From: CAYWTS01 sp964461265
Lineage (GTDB): Bacteria > Bacteroidota > Ignavibacteria > Tepidaquicellales > OLB5
Assembly (NCBI GenBank): GCA_964461265.1
Contig: CAYWTS010000003.1
Coordinates: forward strand, 82,627-146,626
Length of the DNA stretch: 64,000 nt
Direction of reading: 5' to 3'
This document shows, in pieces, positions 15,283 through 25,067 of this stretch. Every line of letters starts with the position of its first letter. The stretch's first letter is position 1. The translations under genes and the position numbers were made by a program. The notes under the pieces were generated by a model. That model saw only the letters and a list, made by a program, of their open reading frames with translations, made no database searches and was not told the DNA's origin.

Positions 15283-17589
15283 GTGTTTTTGTTTTTTACT
15301 TACGGCACCTGTGTTTATGCCGTTGATTCATACGGCACTCTTGGCGGTACAGTAATAGATAAATCGAGCAATACAGGTATAGGTGATGTTAAAATCGGTA
15401 TTGTTAATTTAACTACAGGTATAGACTATAAATTTGAAACAACTTCCGATGTTATGGGGAAATTCATATTCGAAAAAATTCCTGCCGGAACATATCTTCT
15501 ATCAGCTTCAAGGTTAGGTTATCTACAAATCCAATCACACGAAGTAACTTTAAAAGAAAATGAAACAGTAAATTATAACATATATATAGAACCGGCAGAT
15601 ATTCAGATAGAACGTATAAATGTAACTGCAGCAAAGATGGAGCTAACGCTTAAGCAAACACCGTCATCTGTATCTGTTGTAACACAGGAAGATATTAAGA
15701 ACAGAAATTTATTAACTTTCGATAACCTGTTACAGGGAGTGCAGGGGGTAACCGTGTTCAGGACAAGCGGGATAAATGTTCAGTCGCTTTCAATAAGAGG
15801 TTCATCTGACGTAGCAGGCGGCGGAATCGGAAACCGTGTTCTGCTTCTGCTGGACGGCAGGCCTTCTCTTACAGGCGACTCGAAAGGTGCACTGTGGAGC
15901 TTAATACCTCTTTCTATAATAGACAGGACAGAAGTTGTGAAGGGTGCTTTTTCATCATTATACGGTTCAAGTGCCATAGGCGGCGTTGTTAATGTTATAA
16001 CAAAAAAGCCCACTTATAAACCATACACTGTTATTAACCTGAATTACGGATTTTATGAAAAACTTAACGACAGCTTAAATTTTACCGATAAACTGCTAAG
16101 CTTTAAAGGACTAGATGCATCTTTCAGTAATACATGGAAGAATATTGCATACCTCGTAAACGTAAACTACAAGCAGAATGACGGGCATTCTCAGCAAACC
16201 GATTATGAATTTTACGGTGGTCTTGGAAAGTTTATGTTCGATGTTCTAAGTAACCGTGACCTTGAGGTAACTGTTCAGCTTACAAAATCAACAAGCGGTT
16301 TCCCCCACTACTGGCGGAAAAATCCTGGAAGCTACGCCGAGCCTTATAAAGTAGCCGAACATTACATAGGCGACAGGATTTATAAAACAACACAAAGCTT
16401 CGACGTCTTTTACACTGCAATACCGGGCTCTGAAACAAAATACACATCAAGGTTTTATTATTACAGCCTGTACAGCACTTCACTTTATAATGCAAAAAAT
16501 CCCGTTGCAATTAATTACGGTACTCCGGGTGAACCGTTTTCAACATACATCAATTCATACAATTTTGGAAACATATCACAGGTAGATTACGAGATAAGCA
16601 AACGGAATTATTTAATTGCGGGATTTGACCTGCAATGGAACGTAGTCCGTTCCCGCCCCGCAGAAATTTTATACGGCAGCCAGCAGATGAATAATTTCGG
16701 TGTATTTGTGCAGGACCTATGGAAAATTATTAATAACCAAAACAGTAATACAGTTCTTTCAGCAACTATAGGCAGCAGGATAGATTATAATACAATTACA
16801 GGCGGCAACACATACTTGCAGTTGAGCCCAAAATTTTCACTTCTGTTTTCTCCACACACTAATAATATTATTCTGGAAAACACTGCTTTCAGGTTTCTGA
16901 CTGGCAGGGCATTCAGAGCACCATCCATAGCAGAAATATTTTTCAAGAAAGAACTCTTCGGCGGATTTGATTTCATTTACAATCCTAACCTTAAGCCGGA
17001 AGAAATGATATCGTTTGAAGCAGGGTTAAGAAAGCAGTACGACAGGCGTTTTACATTGGATATATCGGTTTACATAAACCTGTACGATAATCTGATACAA
17101 TATGTAAACATCGGAAACAGCCCGGCAGGGCCGTTCCAGGTGCAGAACATAGCCAAATCACAGATACGCGGAATTGAAGCAGAGATTAATTACACATCTG
17201 CAGTACAGCTTTTTAAGAAAACATTTTCATATGGTTTCGGAGTTAATTACAGCTTTGTTGATGCTAGAGACCTTTCCAATATCAGAATAGACGAATACCT
17301 TCCGTATAAGCCAAAACATAATCTGAATTTTTCAGTCGATTTAAATTATCTCGATTTCTCCTGGAATATCACGGGTAAGTACTTAAGCAATGTACAGGAA
17401 GACCTTTTTTATAAATACGAAGAACCGAATGAATATTTCATACTCGATACAAAGCTAAGAAGAAAAATATTTGATAAATTATTTGTATTCATTGCCGTTA
17501 ATAATCTCCTTAACACATCATACCAGGAACTTGAACGCACACAGGCACCCAACCGAAGCTACAATGCCGGGTTAAATGCAGAGTTTTAG
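15283..17589 (+). CDS. TonB-dependent outer-membrane receptor
   Basis: 768 residues. After a hydrophobic N-terminus comes a carboxypeptidase-regulatory-like domain from about residue 20 to 105 ('GTLGGTVIDKSSNTGIGDV'). A plug domain follows from about 115 to 230 ('TPSSVSVVTQEDIKNRNLL', 'ALWSLIPLSIIDRTEVVKG', 'SSLYGSSAIGGVVNVITKK'). The C-terminal barrel ends in '...RSYNAGLNAEF' with a terminal Phe. It imports a ligand across the outer membrane using TonB energy. The substrate cannot be told from sequence, and the local pattern resembles siderophore/vitamin B12 receptors more than SusC. The start is uncertain: GTG at 15283 gives a signal without a basic N-region, and the frame is open further upstream. 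Confidence 0.88.
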   Translation: MFLFFTYGTCVYAVDSYGTLGGTVIDKSSNTGIGDVKIGIVNLTTGIDYKFETTSDVMGKFIFEKIPAGTYLLSASRLGYLQIQSHEVTLKENETVNYNIYIEPADIQIERINVTAAKMELTLKQTPSSVSVVTQEDIKNRNLLTFDNLLQGVQGVTVFRTSGINVQSLSIRGSSDVAGGGIGNRVLLLLDGRPSLTGDSKGALWSLIPLSIIDRTEVVKGAFSSLYGSSAIGGVVNVITKKPTYKPYTVINLNYGFYEKLNDSLNFTDKLLSFKGLDASFSNTWKNIAYLVNVNYKQNDGHSQQTDYEFYGGLGKFMFDVLSNRDLEVTVQLTKSTSGFPHYWRKNPGSYAEPYKVAEHYIGDRIYKTTQSFDVFYTAIPGSETKYTSRFYYYSLYSTSLYNAKNPVAINYGTPGEPFSTYINSYNFGNISQVDYEISKRNYLIAGFDLQWNVVRSRPAEILYGSQQMNNFGVFVQDLWKIINNQNSNTVLSATIGSRIDYNTITGGNTYLQLSPKFSLLFSPHTNNIILENTAFRFLTGRAFRAPSIAEIFFKKELFGGFDFIYNPNLKPEEMISFEAGLRKQYDRRFTLDISVYINLYDNLIQYVNIGNSPAGPFQVQNIAKSQIRGIEAEINYTSAVQLFKKTFSYGFGVNYSFVDARDLSNIRIDEYLPYKPKHNLNFSVDLNYLDFSWNITGKYLSNVQEDLFYKYEEPNEYFILDTKLRRKIFDKLFVFIAVNNLLNTSYQELERTQAPNRSYNAGLNAEF

Positions 17590-17865
17590 TGTTTCTATCT
17601 TCCTCATAAAACTGCCCATTACTTCCACACTACATTTCACTTAGCAATTGCGAAGCAGGGAATCCTGTTCATTACCGCGCATTAGTATTAATAATATTAT
17701 CTTTTTCTTAAATAATATTTGTTAAGAAACTCTGTTTTTCTTTTATTTTCAATAAATAAATAAACATTTAAGCATAGTTAACTAAATTCATTATTATATT
17801 AAATTTATATGGCATACTAATTGCGTAATGTATTTAAATTTTTACAAACTTTATCTTAAAAAAAA

Positions 17866-18636
17866 TTGAAGAATAAAATTACAATTGTTTCAACTGTCCT
17901 GCTTACAGTTTTATTTATTTCGGTTTTGTTATTTGCCTATCCTAATGGCTACACAGGAGCAACCAAAAAAACCGGTACAACGGGCTGCTCTTGCCACACG
18001 TTAAATACAAATATAATAGGTTCCGTAACAGGTCCTGATACTGTTAATACAGGTCAATCGGTTACATACACAATAACTGTAACAAGAAGCGGTTCAACAG
18101 CAAAGGCAGGATGCAACATTGCAGTTAGGCTTGGCACACTTACTCCAGGAACAGGGCTAAAACTTGTCAACGGTGAATTAACACAATCCAGTGCCTGGAC
18201 ACTTACAAGCGGAACAACTAACAGAACTTTTACCTACACTGCACCTTCATCACCCGGTACCGATACAATATGGTCGACTGTTGCCGTAGGTTATTCAAAT
18301 GGCTGGAACTGGTCACCTGAAAAAAGAGTCATAGTTAGGAATCCTACCGGTATAATAAAAAGTTCAACACCTATAGATTTCAGTTTGAAACAGAATTTTC
18401 CTAATCCTTTTAATCCGTCTACAGCCATTTCATTCGATATTCCAAAAGCAAGTGATGTCCGTTTAACAGTTTACGACATGCTTGGTAATGAAGTAATAAC
18501 CCTGCTTAACGGAAAGCTGAATACAGGAAGTTATGAAGTCAAGTTTGACGGTGGGGGTTATTCTTCCGGAATATATTTTTATATTTTAAAAACTGATAAT
18601 TATACTGAAACCAGAAAAATGTCATTGATCAAATAG
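17866..18636 (+). CDS. Secreted protein with CxCH motif and T9SS sorting tail (choice-of-anchor V-like)
   Basis: 256 residues from a TTG start. A signal peptide ends near 'VLLFAYP'. The next part, 'NGYTGATKKTGTTGCSCHT', resembles the start of choice-of-anchor V / Reeler-like domains. A beta-sandwich of about 120 residues follows. The last 80 residues are a T9SS type A sorting domain: 'LKQNFPNPFNPSTAISFDI', 'VYDMLGNEV', 'GIYFYIL', ending 'TRKMSLIK'. The protein should cross the outer membrane through the Por machinery and be attached to or released from the surface. The Cys motif is C-x-C-H, not the C-x-x-C-H of c-type cytochromes, so heme attachment is doubtful. A bidirectional terminator follows. 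Confidence 0.75.
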   Translation: MKNKITIVSTVLLTVLFISVLLFAYPNGYTGATKKTGTTGCSCHTLNTNIIGSVTGPDTVNTGQSVTYTITVTRSGSTAKAGCNIAVRLGTLTPGTGLKLVNGELTQSSAWTLTSGTTNRTFTYTAPSSPGTDTIWSTVAVGYSNGWNWSPEKRVIVRNPTGIIKSSTPIDFSLKQNFPNPFNPSTAISFDIPKASDVRLTVYDMLGNEVITLLNGKLNTGSYEVKFDGGGYSSGIYFYILKTDNYTETRKMSLIK

Positions 18637-18738
18637 CAAGTTAACTCCCGACATAAATGCCGGGATGATATCCCGCAAAGCGAGAATGTTAAAAAAATAG
18701 TAACAGTTTTTCTTTATTTTTCCTTTATAATAAACTAA

Positions 18739-18772
18739 AACCTGACCCTCAGGATTCGGGGTCAGGTTTTTT
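18739..18772. terminator. Bidirectional terminator between two convergent T9SS cargo genes
   Basis: A 10-bp stem, AACCTGACCC / GGGTCAGGTT, with TTTTTT on the plus side (18767-18772) and a T-rich tail on the minus side. Confidence 0.85.
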
Positions 18773-18793
18773 ATAATATCAAATACTCAGAGT

Positions 18794-21373
18794 TTATTTT
18801 ATAAGTATCATCCGCTTCGTCTGATTGAAACCTTCTGTAGTAAGACTGTAAAAATATATACCGGATGAAAATTCTGATGCATCCCATTCAACTTCATAAG
18901 TGCCGGGATTAAGCTGCTGGTTCACAAGTGTTGCTACTTCACTGCCAAGGATGTCATAAACCTTCAATGATACATCCCCCCCACCCCCTTTATAAGGAGG
19001 AATTGAAAAGCGTATGGTTGTAGCAGGGTTAAACGGATTGGGATAATTTTGTGATAAGCTGAACTTATCGGGTATAGTATTTGAAATCGGTTCAATTCCT
19101 ATTATTCCTGTTACATCTATTTTATACATCGACCTGCCGTGCGTAGCAGCTACCAGTGTTTTTGTCGGCTGGTGATAGTTAATGTCATATACCGGTGAAT
19201 TCGGCAATCCTGTTCCCAGCAGCTGCCAGCTTCCGCCGAGGTTTGTTGTGTAATAAACACCCGCATCACAGCCAACGTAAAGAACCGAATCATAATTATA
19301 ATCTATAATAATAGAGTTAGCAGGAACATTCAGCAGGTTACTGCTGATATTAGTCCAGTTAACACCGTAATTTGTTGTCCTGTAAATATGTGTGTTTTTC
19401 TGGTCGATATTAAATCCGCTTAGCGTAACATAAGCAATTGCCGGATTTCTTTTATCAGCAAGAACATCGGTTACATAACGTTGAGGGAGTATGCCTGTGA
19501 CATCCGTCCAATTTAAACCTGAGTTTGTTGTTACCGATACTTTCGCATCATCGGTGCCGGTATAAATAACTCTCTCTGAATTTGGCAGTACAGCGGATGT
19601 TACGCAAGTTATTGTTCCAAGCCTGCCGTTAGGTCCGCGTGTAAGGTCAGGGCTGATTGCTGTCCAAGTAGAACCTCTGTTTGTAGTTTTAAATATTTTG
19701 TAACTGCCGAAATACAAGATTGATGGATCCTGTAAATCCATAGTATAAGGTGATGACCAGTTAGTGCGTGATAAATCAAGTCCGTTTTGAATTGAACTGA
19801 ATGATGACCCGCCGTTAGTACTTCTGCCAATACCACCCCATTGAGATTCAGCATAGATAATATTTGAATTTGTATAATCAATTAAGCAGTAAAAACCATC
19901 ACCGCCGTAAATACTTGCCCAGTCGGTTAATGAGCCCGTTGTAGTTCTGGGTGTTCCGTTATCTTGAGTTCCGCCAATCAGCCTTTGAGGCAGCTGGTAA
20001 TCAATAGTTGCAGCATAGAACTGTGTGAGAGGCAAGTCATATTTCTTTATCCAGTTTGTCCCGTTATTTGTAGTTGTAAACATGCCTCCGTCGTTGCCAT
20101 TAATCATGTTAGCAGTGTTCGCCGGATTTATCCATAAGGCATGCTGGTCAGGGTGTTGGTTTTCAAATCCAACCTGGTAAGAAAAAGTAATATTAGTCCA
20201 CGAGCTTCCTCCGTTTGTTGAACGCCACAGGTCAACATCACCTATATAAACTTTATTCGGGTCAGTGGGGTCTACTTCAACAAGCCCGAAATACCATGAA
20301 AAACCTCCGTTAGAAACACCGCTAAGCGACATCTGCGTCCAGTCCAATCCTTTATTGGTTGACTTGTAAAATCCGCTGAGTCCATTGCCAACAGTGGTTG
20401 CATAAAGTGCATATACATAATTGGGATTTGATTTTGATACCCCGATAGTTATTCTGCCTGTAGTTGTTGACGGAGCAGGTAATCCATTTGCTGTACCCAG
20501 CAGTGTCCAGTTTGCTCCCCCGTTCGACGAACGGTACAGCCCGCTTGTAATGCCCCCCGTTTTTGAACGCGAGGGAGGCGTCCGCACACGCTCAAACATT
20601 GCAGCATAAACTATGTTCGGGTCTGTCGGGTCAACATTCACATCCACACCGCTGGTTGAATCGCTTACAAAAAGTACTCTTGTCCAGTTCACACCAGCAT
20701 TGGTTGACTTGTAGATTCCTTTATCCTGACTAAACGACCTGATACCCATAACTGCAGCATAAAGTATACTTGTATTCAGAGGATGAATATCCATTGCCGG
20801 TATATGCAATGCCTCTTGTAACCCAACAACATTCCATGTTTCTCCTTTATCGGTTGATTTTAACACGCCGAAGCCGGGGTAGTTATCGATGGCATTGTTT
20901 CCTTCACCTGTTCCGCAATAAATTATGTTCGAATTCGCAGGGTCCATTACCAGTGCACCTGTAGATAAGCTGGGTGTAAAATCGGTTTTAGTTACCCAGT
21001 TTGTACCTCCGTTAGTGGATTTAAGTATTCCTCCTGCTGCTCCGCCTATTATAATTATATTGGGATTTGCCGGGTCAACTACTACTGCTGAAATTCTTCC
21101 CCCTACATTATAGGGCCCTGCTGCCTGCCAAACCAATGCTGAGGGTGGTTCTGTCTGCATCTGTTCCTGTTTTATTTTCATAGCGTCAAAATATTTTTCC
21201 ATAGGTATCTCATCCAAGGGATACGCACGCTGATAATAAAACCAATCACTTGGTTTGAGCATTTTATCGGTTTTTAATGATGATTTATTTGTTATTTCTC
21301 CCGTATGCGATAAGAAGTAAATACTAAAAATTGATAGAATTGAGATAAATACAACTAAATGTTTCCTGTTCAT
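18794..21373 (-). CDS. Secreted BNR/sortilin-type beta-propeller protein with T9SS sorting tail
   Basis: 859 residues. An N-terminal signal anchor is followed by 'KPSDWFYYQRAYPLDEI'. About 650 residues of BNR/VPS10-type repeats come next, recognisable as repeated 'ST.GG.NW' or 'TTN.G.NW' units ('KSTNGGTNWVTKT', 'RSTNGGSSWTNIT', 'RTTNYGVNWTNIS'). This is the fold of sialidase- and sortilin-like propellers. The C-terminal T9SS domain has 'LSQNYPNPFNPATTIRFSI', 'VYDILGSEV', 'GIYFYSL', 'TKRMILIK'. Inside this tail, 'PPYKGGGG' is encoded by a palindromic repeat. No catalytic residues can be assigned, so a binding or structural surface role is as likely as an enzymatic one. A truncated relative lies at 13833-14072. 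Confidence 0.85.
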   Translation of the reverse strand: MNRKHLVVFISILSIFSIYFLSHTGEITNKSSLKTDKMLKPSDWFYYQRAYPLDEIPMEKYFDAMKIKQEQMQTEPPSALVWQAAGPYNVGGRISAVVVDPANPNIIIIGGAAGGILKSTNGGTNWVTKTDFTPSLSTGALVMDPANSNIIYCGTGEGNNAIDNYPGFGVLKSTDKGETWNVVGLQEALHIPAMDIHPLNTSILYAAVMGIRSFSQDKGIYKSTNAGVNWTRVLFVSDSTSGVDVNVDPTDPNIVYAAMFERVRTPPSRSKTGGITSGLYRSSNGGANWTLLGTANGLPAPSTTTGRITIGVSKSNPNYVYALYATTVGNGLSGFYKSTNKGLDWTQMSLSGVSNGGFSWYFGLVEVDPTDPNKVYIGDVDLWRSTNGGSSWTNITFSYQVGFENQHPDQHALWINPANTANMINGNDGGMFTTTNNGTNWIKKYDLPLTQFYAATIDYQLPQRLIGGTQDNGTPRTTTGSLTDWASIYGGDGFYCLIDYTNSNIIYAESQWGGIGRSTNGGSSFSSIQNGLDLSRTNWSSPYTMDLQDPSILYFGSYKIFKTTNRGSTWTAISPDLTRGPNGRLGTITCVTSAVLPNSERVIYTGTDDAKVSVTTNSGLNWTDVTGILPQRYVTDVLADKRNPAIAYVTLSGFNIDQKNTHIYRTTNYGVNWTNISSNLLNVPANSIIIDYNYDSVLYVGCDAGVYYTTNLGGSWQLLGTGLPNSPVYDINYHQPTKTLVAATHGRSMYKIDVTGIIGIEPISNTIPDKFSLSQNYPNPFNPATTIRFSIPPYKGGGGDVSLKVYDILGSEVATLVNQQLNPGTYEVEWDASEFSSGIYFYSLTTEGFNQTKRMILIK
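18975..19003. repeat. Palindromic repeat in frame inside a T9SS sorting domain
   Basis: On the coding strand CCTCCTTATAAAGGGGG followed by TGGGGGG. It inserts 'PPYKGGGG' between the 'IRFSI' strand and 'VSLKVYDILG'. It is the same core type as the purL element, but in the opposite orientation relative to the gene. Confidence 0.65.
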
Positions 21374-21452
21374 GAGTTTTGTTTAGAATTTGGATTAATT
21401 TTGACAAATATATCGATTATTCAAATAAGGTATTAGTTAACGTAACAGGACA

Positions 21453-21487
21453 TAAAAAACCTGGCAACATTAAAATGCTGCCAGGTT
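21453..21487 (-). terminator. Rho-independent terminator of the FG-GAP protein gene
   Basis: A 9-bp stem, AACCTGGCA / TGCCAGGTT, which on the minus strand is followed by TTTTTT (21459-21454). Confidence 0.85.
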
Positions 21488-21510
21488 GAAATGAGGTAAT
21501 TTTTCAGAAT

Positions 21511-23168
21511 TTACTTTAAAAGAACCATTGATTTTGTTTNNNNNNNNNNNNNNNNNNNNNNNNNNNNNNNNNNNNNNNNNNNNNNNNNNNNNNNNNNNNN
21601 NNNNNNNNNNNNNNNNNNNNNNNNNNNNNNNNNNNNNNNAGCATAAATCCCTTTGAAACTTCTGAAATTTTCGGCTCTATACCCAGCAGATTATCTCCGT
21701 AAACACCGTTATGGCGTGTGTTATACTGCCACATAGGGTTGAACACTCTGTTAGGGTTATAAACAATTCCTGTATTCCATAAATATACATTGGTTAAGCT
21801 GCTTGCTGTTCCGCTGCCAGCAATATCAAGAATACCGTTTAAATTCACATCCAGCAACATTGGTGTACTGAAAAATGTTGTCCCAAGTGTTGCAATTGGC
21901 CAGCCTGTAACAGGTGTTCCATTGTGGTTATAAGCAAGATACTTACCCATCCCCGATTGGGTTGTATTATCGTCAATAATTATCTCGGTCATGTTATCGT
22001 TATCAATATCACCGAGAATCGGCTGGTTGTTAATTGCCCACAATCCGTACACAGGAAATCCGCTTAATGCAGTACCGTTACGGTTCCATGCATACAATTT
22101 GAAAACAGGGCTTCCGCTTACAGTACCTCCGCCATCACCGATAGCTATGTCGAGTATGTTGTCGTTATCGATAAAGCCCACAGCAGGCGGAGAGTAAATC
22201 CAGTAAGGTGTAGGCTTTGGCCAGCCGCTCATTATAGTTCCGTTGTTTTTAACAATATATACATAACCACCCGCACCAAGTACATGCGTGCCGAAAACGA
22301 TTTCTCTTATGTTATCACCGTCTAAATCGGCAAGCACGGGTGATGAATATGAGTTAACATCTCCATTAGGCATTGCAAAAGGGAATCCCGGAACTGAGTC
22401 ACCATTTCTGTTCCATGCATAAAGCATGTTATATGATTCCATTATTATTTCCGGGAAATTATCGCCTGTTATATCTCCTACAGCAGCACTTGATGCAGGA
22501 ACGTGCCCTATAGCTTTAGGCCAGCCGGGATAAACAACACCTGTTCCGCTGTAAACCCACACTTCGCCAACGGGGTATAAGCGTTTGTTCACAATAATTT
22601 CCAGTTTTCCGTCGTTATCTAAATCTGCCAGCACAGGAGTTCTTGAAGTATAACCGTGATTTACTGGAAAGCCCGAAACAGTGCTTCCGTTCTTTTTGAA
22701 AGCATATATCATACCGCCTGAAGTAGTGCCTCGTGAAACCACCACAACCTCACCCTGTCCGTCGCCGTCAATATCTCCAAATGCCGGAGCGCCTTCAAGC
22801 GGGTAACTCGATACGGTCTTAGGCCAGCCTGTTACATTGCTTCCGTCAAGGTTAAATGCCTGAACGGTAAATCCGATGTTGTAAAGTATTTCAAGTTCAG
22901 GGTCAGCATCCATATTGCAGTATATCCCTCCTTCGAACGTGCTGCCCGATATTGCCTTGGGAAATCCCGGGAATACAGGAAAAGTATCTGCACTGAATAC
23001 TTCATAAGTAATTGAGTTCTTATAATCTCTGTCAACCCTTGTCAATTTATTCATAATATCAGGAATTACTTGCGAATAAGCGGGTTGAATATTAAGTGAC
23101 TGTTCAGCAGAATTTTCTGTTAAAACAGTAAGAAGAATTAATAATGATAAAATAAAAATTGTTTTCAT
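21511..23168 (-). CDS. Secreted FG-GAP/VCBS-repeat protein with (mostly missing) T9SS tail
   Basis: About 510 residues are readable before the gap. From ATG 23168 the N-terminus 'MKTIFILSLLILLTVLTEN' is a clean signal peptide; an upstream ATG at 23225 is possible but less convincing. The body repeats 'GDIDGDGQGEVVV', 'ADLDNDGKLEIIV' and 'GDITGDNFPEIIM' alternating with 'G.P..GWP', the calcium-binding FG-GAP/VCBS propeller pattern. After the N-run the minus strand ends 'TKSMVLLK' with TAA at 21513-21511, the usual end of a T9SS tail, though in a different phase from the sequence before the gap. About 65 residues of tail are missing, so the true gap is nearer 200 nt. Probably a surface-exposed adhesive or binding protein. 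Confidence 0.8.
21540..21639. other. Assembly gap (100 N) inside the FG-GAP protein gene
   Basis: The N-run is exactly 100, a placeholder length. It covers the expected T9SS sorting domain. The flanks do not overlap each other, so true sequence is missing here. Confidence 0.95.
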
Positions 23169-23259
23169 AACAATGTTACTAAGTTTTCTTAAAATTAAAG
23201 AAAAAATGCTCATTTTAATACACAAAAATCTCCTAACAATATTATGAAATTTTTTTACT

Positions 23260-23290
23260 TTGTATTAAGTCAGACCTAAATCTATATTTG
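23260..23290 (+). promoter_or_regulatory. Promoter of the TPR protein gene (TTTG-N20-TATATTTG)
   Basis: TTTG at 23259-23262, exactly 20 nt, then TATATTTG at 23283-23290. This is a full match to the Bacteroidota primary-sigma consensus. The ATG at 23301 follows after 10 nt. Confidence 0.75.
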
Positions 23291-23300
23291 CTACTCGTAA

Positions 23301-24959
23301 ATGCAAAAAATCAAGATCCTTATACCACTCCTGTTAATCGGTAATTTAGCTTTTTCGCAGGATAAACACAAAAATGACAAAGCCCTTGAACTGTTCATAG
23401 AGGCAAAAACACTCGAGTTACAGGATAATTATATCGCTGCTATAGAAAAGTACAATGAGGTACTGAAGATAGAAAAAGCTGCAGGGGTTTATTACACATT
23501 ATCTAAATTATACTACAACGTATCGCAATACCAGAAATCACTCGATAACGGGCTTGAAGCTCTAAAGCTCAACCCCGAAAATGCAGATTATATGGATAAC
23601 CTTGCAGATATATATATTATGCTCAACGATTACGAAAATGCTTTAAAATACCTTTTGCTTGTCAACGAAAAAAAACCCGGTGATATTAATATTCTATATA
23701 ATATAGGCCGTATTTATGAAGCCGAAAAGCAGCCTTCTATTGCAATAAAATACTATGAAAAGATTACTGAGGATTTTCAATATGATGAAAATGTTTTAAA
23801 ACGGATGATTGAAATCTATGAAGGCTATAAAGACTATGCAAACTCTGCTGCTGCTCAGGAAAAGCTTCTGAGCTTAAATCCCTCCGATATGTACCTGAAG
23901 TATATGCTGGCTCAAACATATCTTAAGATACCAGATTGGGATAGTGCTTTAAAACTATATGAAGATATATTAAAAATAGATCCTAAGAACAGGGAAATTC
24001 AGACGGAAATAATAAAGATTTATTTCAGGCAGAACAGGATTGATGCGGCATTCGAAAAATTCGGAAAGCTTATAGAAAAAGATACGGTCGATTTCAGCAC
24101 AAAGATGGGTATAGCACTGGCATTCTTCGATGTTGCTTCAACCGACAGTTCGGCACTCCCGGTTGCAAGTTCAATATTTGAAACTATAAAACGCTCACAT
24201 CCGGCAGAATGGATGCCCGATTATTATCTGGTTGTTATAGAACAAAGAACATCTGGTTTCGAAGCAGTCGAGAAGAAATACCTGGATATATTATCACAAG
24301 CCGATACATCTGTTGAGGCACATGTGTTTATCGGCTTCAGTTTCTATGAACAGAGAAGATTTAAAGATGCCCTAAGTATATTCAAACAAGGTGCCGATAA
24401 ATTTCCCGGTGAATTCAGGCTTAATTATCTTGCAGGTGATTGTTTATACAGGCTTGGTAAACAAAAGGATGCCCTCCCCAATCTTGAGAAAGCAAAGAAG
24501 ATAAATCCAAAAGATATTTCCACACTTTCTACGCTCGGCATTATCTATGATAATCTTGGAATGAATGATGAGTGTGAATCGCTATATAATGAAGCACTTG
24601 GGTATTATCCTGATAATGTTCTTCTGCTTAACAACTATGCATATCATCTCGCTGAAATAAATAAAGATTTAGATAAAGCAAACAAGATGTCGAAATATAC
24701 AATCGAGAAGGAACCTGATAATCCTTCTTACCTTGATACGTACGGCTGGATATTATTTAAACAAAAAGATTATAAAAATGCAGCTAAGTATATAGAGAAA
24801 GCAATTAAGCTGGGAAGCAATGCCGTGCTTCTGGAACATCTCGGCGATATATATGAAGCAATGGGTGAAATAGTAAAGGCTTTAAAATACTGGAAACAAT
24901 CGTTACAGGAAAATCCGGATAACAGCAGCTTGAAAAATAAAATAGAAAAGTACAGTTAG
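23301..24959 (+). CDS. Secreted tetratricopeptide-repeat protein
   Basis: 552 residues. A signal peptide ends near 'GNLAFSQ'. Nearly the whole mature chain is TPR helices, with the classic spacing seen in 'ALEAL.LNPENADYMDNLA', 'ALKYLLLVNEKKPGDINIL' and 'AAKYIEKAIKLGSNAVLLE'. TPR arrays are protein-protein scaffolds, and a periplasmic location is expected. Bacteroidota-group genomes carry many such proteins linked to gliding, secretion or proteolysis complexes, and no specific partner can be read from context here. It is a single gene with its own promoter, ahead of trxB. Confidence 0.85.
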   Translation: MQKIKILIPLLLIGNLAFSQDKHKNDKALELFIEAKTLELQDNYIAAIEKYNEVLKIEKAAGVYYTLSKLYYNVSQYQKSLDNGLEALKLNPENADYMDNLADIYIMLNDYENALKYLLLVNEKKPGDINILYNIGRIYEAEKQPSIAIKYYEKITEDFQYDENVLKRMIEIYEGYKDYANSAAAQEKLLSLNPSDMYLKYMLAQTYLKIPDWDSALKLYEDILKIDPKNREIQTEIIKIYFRQNRIDAAFEKFGKLIEKDTVDFSTKMGIALAFFDVASTDSSALPVASSIFETIKRSHPAEWMPDYYLVVIEQRTSGFEAVEKKYLDILSQADTSVEAHVFIGFSFYEQRRFKDALSIFKQGADKFPGEFRLNYLAGDCLYRLGKQKDALPNLEKAKKINPKDISTLSTLGIIYDNLGMNDECESLYNEALGYYPDNVLLLNNYAYHLAEINKDLDKANKMSKYTIEKEPDNPSYLDTYGWILFKQKDYKNAAKYIEKAIKLGSNAVLLEHLGDIYEAMGEIVKALKYWKQSLQENPDNSSLKNKIEKYS

Positions 24960-25067
24960 TATATTACGCTTGCTATAACAGCACGAGCTGCCGTACTATA
25001 ACATCTGCTTTCCGGGCAGACATATGTAAAAACTTTTATTAATAATTAACCGAAAGGGAAATATTTA

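Noticed and set aside
17890..18010. Classical c-type cytochrome
   Set aside because: The motif is CxCH, a single site, followed by a beta-sandwich and a T9SS tail rather than a cytochrome fold.
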